Positions 43,771 through 56,400 of a stretch of 64,000 bases of DNA are shown here, one piece after another. The translations under genes and the position numbers were made by a program. The stretch's first letter is position 1. The number at the start of each line of letters is the position of its first letter. Source of the DNA: Siderastrea siderea (Eukaryota > Cnidaria > Anthozoa > Scleractinia > Rhizangiidae); NCBI GenBank assembly GCA_964030785.1, contig OZ034975.1, positions 19,267,142 to 19,331,141 on the forward strand, read 5' to 3'. Below the pieces are notes generated by a model. The model saw only the letters and a program-made list of their open reading frames with translations. It was not told the origin of the DNA and searched no databases.

Positions 43771-44422
43771 TGCTACTCACAGCCACACTGTTATTGTTAA
43801 GCTAAGCTAACCAGTTCTATGTTTGAATTTCTATGTTTGAAGTTCTTTTACATAGCTAAAACGAAATGTTGCTGTAATTTAATGAAAGCATCAACCAAGT
43901 TTTTTTTTTGCTACTCACTAGGGAAGGATTTAGTAAGAGAGAATCACTTGTGAATGTCAATTATGGAGGGTTGCGAACAGAAAAGAAATTATACTTTTTT
44001 CAGCCCGGGCCAACACTTTCTCGTCACTAAATTTTGCTTTATAGCAAAATGGCTTCACCAGAAGATCTCTTTCTATTCAACACATAAAGGTTTATCAGAC
44101 GATGAAGCTACATAGAACGGAAAATAATACACCAAAATAATGGATTAACGAAAGTAAAATCACTCGACACTTCATTCTCTTTGATGTAGCCATCTTGTCA
44201 CACTACAGCTTCTAAATTTAGCCGCAGGCCGGAGGGCTCGTTTCATCGTTTCAGTCATGTAATACCGGGCTGAACAGTCATCTCGTCAGACCGACCTAGC
44301 CCGGCTAACGGAGCTAGCCCGCCCATGTTTTCGGCTCCTTGACTTAGACGGCTACGGATTTATTAAATAAAGTTAGAAAAATTGATTATGCTAACAGCCT
44401 GGATATTTTGATCATTTTAGAG
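43771..44422. promoter_or_regulatory. Probable upstream region of the Ig/Ly6/REJ gene
   Basis: Non-coding sequence directly before the start codon. No TATA box or initiator stands out. The transcription start cannot be placed from sequence alone, and an upstream non-coding exon is possible. Confidence 0.3.
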
Positions 44423-44474
44423 ATGGCTGTGTTTTTGTTGCTGTTTCTTCTTAGGATCTGGCACTTTTGTCAAG
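44423..44474 (+). CDS. Receptor gene, exon 1 (signal peptide)
   Basis: ATG opens MAVFLLLFLLRIWHFCQ, a short signal sequence. Donor CAAG|GTAAAC, phase 1. The next codon is completed as GCT (Ala) by exon 2. No longer upstream frame competes. Confidence 0.7.
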
Positions 44475-47400
44475 GTAAACGAAAACTTACACATATATTT
44501 GTTTTATGATACTTGACGTTGCTTCTAAGTGCAATGTGATTATCTATGATGGGACGCATGATTGCCTTCGTGCTTCGTTTTCTAAACAGCGAGGACTTGT
44601 TGATTCTGAATATGCGTTATTTTGATAAGCCACCCACAGTCTTCTCGCGTAGGCTTGAAGCTTTCCGCGAAAGACAACGCAAGCTTAAATTTGTCATGAT
44701 TGTACTGTGCCATGTGTTGGGTGATCTGTGTCACTGAGGCCAAAAGAACTGAGTTGATTTTCCTGTTTCTTTTCTTGGACACTAAGATTATGCAGGCACG
44801 GGCTGTCCTCATGTTGATAGGATTTGAGTTTTCTTTTAGTTTTTATGAAAAATGTTTGAGCTTGTTCATTTTAAGTCACTTAGCAACACAAGCGGCGGAA
44901 GCAGGATGCACTTCGATTTGATGCATGGACGGAGACTTTGCTACTCTTTTGCTTCCATCAAAACGATTTTGATAGCGATTTCGGACGATGATGTAGGTCT
45001 ATAGAGGCTTCATATGACTTTTCGGAGCTAGAAACTGGTAGTATTAGATCGTGAGAAATGTTGCCATCTAGGAGGAAGATGTACCTGAGACAGAAAGCGA
45101 TGTAAAAGACCGCCAGGAAGGCTAAATATTGCTTTGCATGAAACCATGTGTTAACCCGGTCTCGTTACCAAGACCCATGCATTTCATAAATTAAAGCTAA
45201 AGGCAAAAACTCTCGGCTTCCACTTTGAAAAAGCAGCTCCTGTCTCAGATACACACTTTCTTAATCTATTATTCATTGCTATTAGTTGCGTAAAGTGGCC
45301 TTCTCACGTCAAACTAATGTTGGCCAACTCGTGTCGGCAAACTCAAAATTGGTGTGTGTGAACGACAAAACAACATGTTGGCAAACTGTTGGCGACAAAT
45401 AGAACTTGTCTCTATTCTCGCCAACAGTTTGCCAACATGTTGTTGAGTCGTTCACACTCACCAATTTGAGTTTGCCAACACGAGTTGGCCAACATTAGTT
45501 TGAAGTGTGAAGGCCTCTTAAGGCAACCGATGTTGTATTTCCAAAGTTGTTTTTATGAAAATGATTTGTTTTTCTCTTTCAGCTGCTGATAACTTTAACA
45601 TTGTCGAACCATTTCCAGAAAACCTTTATCCGGTTGAATTCTCTTCAGCGGACGTTACCTGTGTAGCATTTGATTCATCTGGATTAAAGGTTCCTCAGAA
45701 AATAAAATTCATGAGGAAAGACCAATTTGGTAGTTATAGGGAACTTAACACGGCAGGAAACTTGTATCTCACCAACCGAACAGAAAAACAAGGTAATTTT
45801 GTGTCTAGCTGAAAGTAAAACAAAGCAAAAACAAACTAACTAACAAACCAAAATAAAACAGCATACTTGATTGCTGGAAATATATTTTAGTTACCTCAAG
45901 ATTTCAACAATAACTACTCGCATGGAAAGATTATTGATTTATATAAATGTAATCATTTGCTCCCTCTTCACTAATCTTTTTTGTGCCCTCGAACGCCTCT
46001 TCCTTGCGGTCTGATCTTGGCTATTACTCCTGGTTGTCATTAAAAAAAAATGTCGAACAATTATACATTTTCCAGCTGGTTTCGTATTATTTAACGCCAC
46101 TGGGCCTTTTTGTAGGTAATAAAACCAAGCTTTTTGTCACGTTGCACATTATAAATGTAACAATGGCTGACGACAGCCAGTATGGACCGCTTGGAAGATA
46201 CGAGTGCCATGCTTTTGCAGTGGGTGATGAGGAGGTGCGAAAACATGGATTTGGCATCAGTGTCATTCAAAGTGAGTGATGTTAAAGAGCCAGTGTCACC
46301 CAAAGTGCTTTGCACGCCGAGGTACATTTTTCATATATGAAAAATACGCCATTTTCTTGACTGTCGTGAAGTCTGATTTGTATCTTTTTCCATCGCTGCC
46401 GTTAGCGATCCGATTGCACTAGTGTGGATTTTGACTTGACACTTAAGTGTCGCCGTATCGATTTCGTTGTATATTTCCGAATTCTGAAGTGTTTTCGAGG
46501 TGGAGAAGAAGATCTTTAAATTGGATGCCTCGTAGGGTTCAGGAAAGTTGAGGCGAAGGCCGAGTCTTCCGGGCTCTGCCAAAGTTGTACGGCTGGAGGA
46601 GTTAGTGTATCAGCAGCGGAGGGAAAGAAGAACATCTACGGGTTTCAGCAATAGTGCTGACACTGTGTTTGCCGAAAGAGTGCTACATTCGTTGCCGAAT
46701 GAAGACAGAAGGAACGTTAATTTACCACAAAATAACAGTAGCTACGGGCTTTGCCCCAAAATAATGCTTATGGTCATGAGCTTGTGCTGTTTTGCTTAAT
46801 TATTCCTTGTGTTCACTGTCTGTTTATGTTTTATTTTTACACGAAGTGTCAGTGGCTATTCTGGTTTTGCGTCCATCGACATCGGTCGATGCGATCGATC
46901 GCGCAATCAATCGTTCGGACTGTAATAGATCCATGTATACGCATTGAATGCAAAGTCAGATCTTAGAGTAGTTTTCTCCAGCGACATCTAGCGATGAAGC
47001 CGTCAATATTCTTACTACTTGTTTTTGTCTTATTATTTTTATATCGAGTGGAAGTGGCTACTCTGGTTTTACGTCCATCGAGATCGATCGATCGATCGAT
47101 CAATCGATCGGTTGTTATAAAAGCTCCCTATGCATTGACTGCAAAGTCAGACCTACAGTTGTTTTCTCCGGTAACATCTAGCGATGAAGATGTTACTATT
47201 TTCAGAGGCTACTACTGTAAATATCAGCTTACTGAAAGGCAAGTGCGGCACGGTATAATTTGCGAAACGTCCGACAAACGCACCAGCCAAACTTCAAAAC
47301 AAAAACACAAGCGCGCAAAGCACTTTTGGTGACACTGGCTCTTTAACTATTAAATGTTCATGTATCCTAATAAAAGGCTGTTTTCTGACTTTTCTGTTAT

Positions 47401-50400
47401 ACTACTTTCGGACAACCAATTTAATACTTTCAAAAGATCCCGCCCATCAAGGCAAGTAAGGTCACCTGATAAGCGCGGATAATTATTGGCCAGCCGGTAT
47501 ACAAATCAGATGAACAGGGGTCCCTTCGGGCTAGACCAATGTCTACTTTGTAATTGCAAATATTTCGGTCTCTGTGTCGCTTAGATGACTATCCAGTAGT
47601 GTCACAGGTCCAGTTTGTGAACCGGTGTGGAAACAATAATGAAAGGGAAGAAAAAATTGGAGTGGCCATTCACACCGTAAGGTGTCACGTTTAAAAGGCA
47701 GTTATAAGGTCGGCTTTATATTAAAACAAACATTTAAAGGCACACCTTCACCTAAACGGCCTTGCGACCGTTTGTTATTGTTTTCAAATGGTCTTATTGT
47801 TTTTCTCGCGATCTGATTGGTTGCCAAAATATTCCTGCGAGCGAGAAATTGTCACGTAAATTCAAAACAAGTACATCGCGCGAATAAAATAAAATCAAAC
47901 GAATCAAACTTACTTGCCAAAGTCCCGCATCCAATACAATCAGGAATTTAAACAACATCACTACAAGAGATTCATAAAATATCTGATTCTTTGCTTCATA
48001 GCACAAGCTCCACTGAGACCAATACTGACAATATTTTCCTTCGGCATAACCGTGCAGTATCTTCAACTGCGAGGTATCATTTGGCAGGAAACATATTGGA
48101 CGAAGTAAGAGCAAAAAAAAAAAAACGTTTGGCCTGCATTAGTCACAAAATAATTCCAGGAAACAACAGCCTGATAATTGAAGAATAAATTTCTGCATGC
48201 TTTAGGACGATTTTTGACAAGATGGCTCCGGAGGAAACGGATTTTGAAAGAAGCCCCGCTCAGAAACAATTTCGTGTTACACGAAATTCATAAAACAGCA
48301 AGCGCGGCACGCAAGGCCTTTTGGGTGAAGGTGGGCCTTTAACTAAATCTTCATCGGGATAGTCAATCAGTTTGCATAGTCAATAACTTAAAGCTCACCG
48401 TACGCAGAAAAGTAGCCATTGTTTACTAGGAATCTTTAAAACTTCACCTTGTCCATTGTTTATCCATTGAGTCACATTACCGTCTGGAGTCTTAAAGGTG
48501 ATTCATAGCAGTGGTACCATCTCTAAGCTTATGGAGCCACAGAGCCACGATATTTATAGACTAGATAGTCTCAGTTAGCTATAGCTACTTGAGATGTCGT
48601 AAAGCCCTTTTGTAAGCATTTGTTGTTTCCCCACTGACTTTAAACGTTTACAACTTCTTTATCTAAGCAAGCAAAATATCAGCAAACCTTGTGAATTCCC
48701 CAAAAATTATCTGCAAGCAATTTTAAATGGCATGTCATCGTTCATAGATGTTTGTTGGCATGCCGACCATATTTTGACAGGCAGTTTTTTCAGCATTTTG
48801 AAATTTCCCTTTTTTTTAATGAAAAAATATCTTACTTGCGGTAACTTACAATTTTATATTATTTAAGTGGCGTTGTTTTAGTTTTAATTATTTTGGCCAA
48901 TTTTGGAGGTGAGAAAGATTGCCACCGTTTGGAATTTAGGAATGTAATTACCACTTCATGTGACGTCATCAGCTGATTTTGCAAACCTCAAAAGAAACAT
49001 TTTGGATGTACCATGAATCCCTCAGGATCTCCAAAAAACAAGTCTAAGCAGGGTTACTGCTGTTTATTGATAAATGGCGCTGGTCTCGGTTTTATGTTAC
49101 TGTTTCTTCATTATTCAAAGTTTTTTTCAAAGAAACGACGGCTACGTTTGTATTTGTTACTGTTTCAGGAAGTAAAATTCCCAAAGTGGTTCTTGGATAT
49201 GACGATCACAACAAGAACGCTACAACTATTCAATGTATTGTAACTGAAGCAGATGTGCCATATGAAACTTCACTGAAAAAGGTTCTATTATTAAAGGATG
49301 GTATAGTGTTACGCAGTTTGACAGATCTGTCAGTCACACTGAGCCTAGATGTAGGCGCTGGAGAAAAACATGGCGGAAATTATACTTGTGTGGCTGTAGT
49401 CCTGTTCCAAAGGTTCAAGTATTTAAACGTGTCAGAAAGTATTTTCACAATAATCAAAGGTAAGTTCTTTCAGCTTCCTTTTCTGCTTGTTGCATAAGAA
49501 CTACTTTTCGTTAAGACCTTGAAAAGCTAGATCTGAAATTAATATGAAAAACTTGCACCCTTTGTAAATAAAGTTGATAAATAAACATTATGTTGCTTTT
49601 CCGATAAAAAAGGATTTCAGGTAATAATGTCAAAATTAGAACCCTTTGCCTTGCTTTTATGCTACGCACGTTTCAATACTGTCACGGCTCTTCAGGCATA
49701 GCAACGCTTTGTTTAAGAATTTTAATTGCATGCTTCTGATAACAGTGGTTTGAAGGCAATTAAGTTATGGGTCGCACTTGGAAGTTTTTGTTCGAGAATT
49801 TGTTAACTTTGCGGTCGAAATCTCTCAACAGAGCAATTTTCTTACTGCGACCGTAACTTTCCCGGATCTCAAAAAATTTAAAAATCACAAAAACATCAAA
49901 GATGCCGGTATCAACGAACGCTTTTCATTCAACTAATTTATTCTTGTTTTTCACGTTGCCATGTTCCTACCAGTAGCGTAGCTCCACCACTCTCCATACA
50001 AATGAAGTGCAGCCCACAATTCAAATAAGTGCGTAGCCTTCTTCAGTTCGTGACCAGTACGTGTTTAAAATACTGCAAATGCATTATTTATGGTGTTGTT
50101 GGCACAAGAATTCCTGTAGTATCGTAGGATGGTAATAGTGGAAATCAAATACCGGCCATGATCACACAGGACGACGCATAACATTTGTGTGCCCATATTT
50201 TGATCGATAGGCGAACAGCTATTGCAAAATATTTCAAAAGGCCGCTGTTACCGTTTTTACTCTTGTATGCAACTAACCTGCCATTCAGTCGTTTTTGGGG
50301 AGGAGGGCAATGCAACTCCACTAAAAACGACTGCGTGGGAGGCTAGTATGCAACTGTACTGGCATCCTTCAGTTGATGGAAGTGACGGCAGGTGTGTCCA

Positions 50401-53400
50401 ATAACAAATGCGACCCTGCAAAATTTCCGCTTTCCGCTTGTGGTTTCAATGTTTTGTCGTACTTCCCCAGTTCTCTGTTAAGTTTGATTAGTGCTACTCA
50501 TGCCTGCAAAACAAACTGCGAATAATTAGTGCAATTTTCAGTTATTAAGAATTTGATTGTATTTAAAAAATCTCTTTGTTTTTCTGAAAATTTTACCTAA
50601 CGGAAAGATGGTGAACTGTGGAATCAATTCTGTGGCTTACCCATCGATATGCGCACTACAACTCCCGACACTGTGGTTTTTAGGTCACCGAATTGGTGTT
50701 TATGAGCGGTCACTATTCCTCAGGATATCCCCTGTTTTTTAAATTAAGGTATCATGGTACCCCAAAATTGACCATGTTTTCGAAAAACACGCTTCTATCA
50801 TTTTCAGATAGATATTATTCAAACCTCTCTTTTACAAAAAGTTTCAGAAAAAAAGATTGTTTCTACGCAAAGTTATGGACGAAAAAAGATTTGTGGCATT
50901 AATTTTCTCTAATCATGTGTTGACAGTCATCTGTCAACAACGCTGAAAACAGCATGTGACATAACAGGGCCCCGATGTTTTGACACGCGATCGATTGCGT
51001 AGCAGTTCCTGCTTATTTCGAGTGTGTCTACAAAGTGGCTTCGATCATATCTGTGAAAGAGAGAGAGAGAGAGAAAAGATCGAGCGTTGAGGAATTACTT
51101 GCGCCTGCTGACTCCTCACTTGTCAGTGTGATAAGCTTCGACTGCCAGCTCGCTTTTCGTAACGCGAACAGCGAAAAACAATCCATCCATTCAAATTCCA
51201 TAACATTTCTACAAAGCTAGATGTATCAAAGAATCAACTTGGCCCAAAAGACGGTATGTCCAGAAAAGTACGAAATTTGTCTCCAGTAATAAAGAAGTTT
51301 ATTTTTTTCCCAATTGTTCGCATTTCTGACAGGATGTTCTCTCTTAGATCTTCACAGGCAGCCCAAGCTAAGGTTGAGAGCTGTGCATAAATTAGACTGT
51401 TTTTTCCACGCTATGCATAATAATGACATCGGCAACATTTAAGAGTTTGTATAGAAATGATACAAAACGTCTCAAATTGCCACAAATCAGAAAGAAGTCG
51501 AAATAAAAAAGACTTGTCTTATTTCATTGTTTTATTGGTCATTATTGGAGGGCTTCCTGGGCTGGTTTGAAGCTTTTTGGGCGAGAAATTGAGGTTTATA
51601 TTTTTCATCAGTTACTGAACGTTTAGAATTAATTAAAGGCAGGAAACAGTTTCACACTGCACCTCACTTGAGGTTCCATAAATTCTATCACAATAAACGA
51701 ATCGCCCTACAACTTCCAAGGTGTATTCTTGGGTCTTGCGCATACCTCTGTTCTTTCTCATGGGTTCCAGATCCTAATTTAAGCCGTCGAAAATGCCTCT
51801 TAAATACGAAACTCGCCTTTCCTGGTATGCGTTTTCATTTGAAGTGCACACATGAATCATTGCGAGCCGCGTTTTGACGACAAAATATCCCTCAGCCGGG
51901 GACAGGCTGAGTGAGATTGTCGACATTAGCAAACACGACACTGCGGAGTCCAGAGAGGTCGGTTTACAGAATTAGAGAAATATTAGAATGGCCGTGAAAT
52001 TCACTCGCCTCACTTGACTTGGAAAACCATAATTTTGTTTTAGGGACGAACGAAGAACTATCTTTTGCTGCACTCTAATCAATCCATTCGATGATTTTAT
52101 GCCGAGTATTTGGCGCAAGTGATCCTGCTCACTGCCCACAAACCAACCTCATTATTTAACTGGCCCATATATAGGGTTGTCTGCCCTAAAAAAAAATATT
52201 GCTGTGACCGTGGAAAATACCCACCACAATTTCCATTCCATTGAAAACCGGTGCAATTTTTTTTCTAGGTGGAAACTGCTCCTCGTCTCTGCTTCTAAAT
52301 TTCGACAACTTTTTTTTTGCGGTAAACAGGTAAATGTGACGGAACAAATCACTATGCTAATAAATTGTCGCACGAAGACATTAAAGCGTGCTCGTGGCGT
52401 CAAGTGAGGCGACTACTTTTCACGGGCGTGCCGATAGTTTTCTATCAGGCCCTCAAACCGACCTCTCTGGACTCTGCAGTGTCGCCTTCTGCTTGTGGAC
52501 AATCTCACTCAGCCTCTCCCCGGCTGAGGGACATTTTGTCGTCGAAACGCGGCTCGCAATGATTCATGTGTGCACTTCAAATGAAAACGCATACCAGGAA
52601 AGGCGAGTTTCGTATTTAAGAGGCATTTTCGACGGCTTAAAATAGGATCTGGAACCCATGAGAAAGAACAGAGGTATGCGCAAGACCCAAGAATACACCT
52701 TTGAAGTTGTAGGGCGATTCGTTTATTGTGATGGAATTTATCTAACCTCAAGTGAGGTGCAGTGTGAAACTGTTTCCTGCCTTTAATTAATTCTAAACGT
52801 TCAGTAACTGATGAAAAATATAAACCTCAATTTCTCGCCCAAAAAGCTTCAAACCAGCCCAGGAAGCCCTCCAATAATGACCAATAAAACAATGAAATAA
52901 GACAAATCTTTTTTATTTCGACTTCTTTCTGATTTGTGGCAATTTGAGACGTTTTGTATCATTTCCATACAAACTCTTAAATGTTGCCGATGTCATTATT
53001 ATGCATAGCGTGGAAAACACAGTCTAATTTATGCGCAGCTCTCAACCTTAGCTTGGGCTGCCTGTGAGATCTTGAGCCGAACACGTGGCGGCCTCTTCGC
53101 AGATTTCTACGTGCTTTCCTTTCGCCTTTCAGGTCCCGGCAGCTTGGGTAGTCTTACCCAGCTGAAATGATGATGTCTTCAGCATTTTACAGCCGACGTA
53201 ATATTATGACTTTAAAATTTCCGTTTATCGCGTTTGAAGACCCTTTGAACGGCACTAGTACTCAACGAAAGTCGCTTTCCAACATAAAAACACGCAGAAT
53301 TTGACACCATTCTTGTCGGCATGTTTGTCCTATTGTTGTAAGGCGGTAAGCTGAGCCTCCCCTCTGTCAGCCGCAGGTAATTATCCTGACACCTAGGTGT

Positions 53401-56400
53401 TTTAATCTCCTCAGACCGGAAAAAGGTTCCAAATCGTATTTTGGCTTTTTTCTCGAAACTAATATTTCAAGAAATTGGGCGCACATTTTAAGTTCGCGTT
53501 CAGCGAGTTTTTATCCATTTTAGCTCAAATTTGGAGACAATGTTGCCACATAATTTGACACCAAAACTTTATCTCCGAATTTTAGTTTTTGCTTTCATTT
53601 AAAAGTTATGGGCAGTAAAAGAAAGAGGAGAGGTGTTTCTTGGAACTTCAAAGTTTAACTGAGTGCAGAAAATAAACCAGGCCAGGTACAAAAATTCGGA
53701 GACACGGTTTTTGAGACAAAGGTGTGAAGAATTCGGCGCGATGTTCGTCTTTCTCTCCAGATCATTCTCGACTGGAGCGGAACTGATTTTGTGAACGATG
53801 TACTTTTTAAAAACATAGTCGCTATCTTCGACACAGTTGTCTTAAATACGTTTTCGTAATCTTCAATTATTAAGCTTTCAGTAAATATACAGTTTGCTAG
53901 GGTCCTTGTGAAACGCCTGACGCTCAAACGGTGAAAACTCAATGTTGTCATTTGGGGTACCCTGATACCTTAAACTTGCCTGCACACAGCAAATGTGTTG
54001 ACATACATCAAGTTCGATGAGGTGCAGCTTATTGAACACTTCACGTGAATTGTTCCTTTTGTTGTTGAAAATGTAAATTCCTTGCAGTGTTTTAAATAGG
54101 ATCTTGTCTTATATCTTTTGTTGACACAAATTTCAACTGACGGACTTGCGTCGTGTTTCTTAGAGGAAAAAGAACTCGTTGGAATCTGCATGAACTCTCT
54201 AGATTTACGGATTGTCTTTGATTTCGCATAAATACGCAATTCTAAGCGTCATAGCGGAGCTCCTTTGCGAAGGCCCACAGAGCGGAGCACCATACTCACA
54301 GAATATGGTCATGACGTCGCGTGACCGTACGACAACCGACGTCCCTCGTGCCATACTTCATGTAAAAAGTTCGAATGTTCGAAGTGTCGGGTGAAAAATG
54401 GCGGACTACCTTACATTTTTCACCTTAGTGGTGAAAAATGGCTGACTACCCTCGAACTTAAACGCTACCACCTATTTTGAGGCTTCAAGGAAAAAGGACA
54501 TGGACATTTTCCACATTGAGGTCGGAGCAACGGGTGTCAGTAAAACGCGGGGTCGGGGTCGGGGTCGGGGTCCATTGTTCTTTTGTTTCGTTTTCTGTTA
54601 TCTTGCCCTAACCAAAACATAAAACCGAAAACGAAACAAAAGAACAATGGACCCCGACCCCGACCCCGACCCCGCGTTTTACTGACACCCCGGAGCAACA
54701 ACTTTCACTGAACACTGACTGAAAGAACTTGGGGTCGCCTGTTGTCACCGGTCAAAATTGATCTGAAGTCAACAATACGGCTGCTGATTCCTCGTACATT
54801 CGATTTTCAATACGGTAATTTTACATTCTTGGAATAAAGACATTCCTTTAAATAGCTCATCATGAAAAAAAGGCCTAAACTTGACAGCACATAACGAAGA
54901 AACTTGTTCGAGGAAACACTTTTTTTCAAAGGAGATCTGGAAAGCGACCATCTGCAAAGGACCACGTCACTCGACTTTCGTTTAGATTTTTAATATACTT
55001 CTTTCACTTTAACAGTAAAGGTAAATTAGGTATTTGATTGCGGATTTACAGTGTAAGAATTTTAATCATTAATTTTAATTTCAATTTCAATTTGAAAAAA
55101 CTGCTCGTTTGTAAAGGAATTGCTTGCAAGTAACTTCACTTGAACCGAAATTTGAATGCATTCTCTTTCCTAAGCAAACAAGTGCTTATGTGAATGAAAA
55201 TGTATGTATGTGAAGGTTTCTTGTACCTTTTTCTGTGTTTATTCATTTAAGGAATTTTCATTGGTAAGCAATCAGCTGATATATAGGCTAAAGCTTAATT
55301 TCCTATAACTGCAGTGTAGTGCGTAATTTTTAAACAAGGTTGTTGTTCTTCGACACTGCACGTTGGGTTTTGAGTAAGACGCCCTTTTCTTTTTCAGTTG
55401 TGGGATATTTTTTTCTTTTCATTCTTATATGTTTACCTTCCTCACTTGAAGCGAATGACATTTTTGTTCCAATTTAACGACTAAACGTAGACTCTCTGAT
55501 TCAGTCAAACCGAAATATAAATTGTTAGTAAGTTTACAGCATGTTTTGGTGTTTGTTTTGTTTTGAAGCTCGAAGCCCAAACGGGTCTCTACTTAGAGAT
55601 CGAACTAAAAAAGTTATTCAAGTAACTCTAAGCAAAGCAGTTTTCGGTTTCAAGCTATTTTACCCGAATTTAACTTATGCCATATTCCTTTCATAGTTTA
55701 CAGGTGCTTGTAAGCTACCAGAAACCTTAATTTTTTCTTTCGGGTAATTTTTGCCAGTGAAATGCCTGCAAAAAAGGCAATATTATTTATCTAAAGATAC
55801 AATGTTAACATTCACGACAGCAAAGTAGATTTAAACCGTATTTACATTTAAAATTCTGTCGAGTCGCTTAACCCAGAGCAACCTATGTTGAAACCACAAG
55901 TATAATAATTGCCTCAAATGTAACAACTATTGGTTTTGGGACGAAGTACAACAGTAGTTTACGAATATAGCTAAAATGACTATCGCGTAATGACGTCATT
56001 AGTCGCTTGACCGTGGGAAAATCACTCGACTAGATCAAGAACAAACTCAGGTTAATTTACCCTCGGTACAATAACATGTTCATATCATCCATGCTTTGTG
56101 ACGTCATCCGTCAAGTGACCTTATCAAGTTCACTTATTTTTTCGTAATGGAGTGCGATCACCTATTGTATTCTCGCAAAATGGGAGAACGTCTACATCTT
56201 CCTAATGAATACTAGTATCAAAAGCACCTTAGATACTGTATTAAGCTAATGAAGGTAGAACTATCATTTTGTTGACGGATTACGACATTTTGGCAGAGTT
56301 TTTTTTAACCAAAATAAGCCAACTTCATTGTTTCCTCAGCGGTCCGCATTACGTTTTTTTCTTTGTTTTTCCTCGTTGTTTTGCTTTTGGTATATAACTG

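Noticed and set aside
46994..47332. 112-codon frame with a hydrophobic start resembling a signal peptide
   Set aside because: It lies inside a non-autonomous TTAA element, covers an internal duplication and a CGAT microsatellite, and ends in the terminal inverted repeat.
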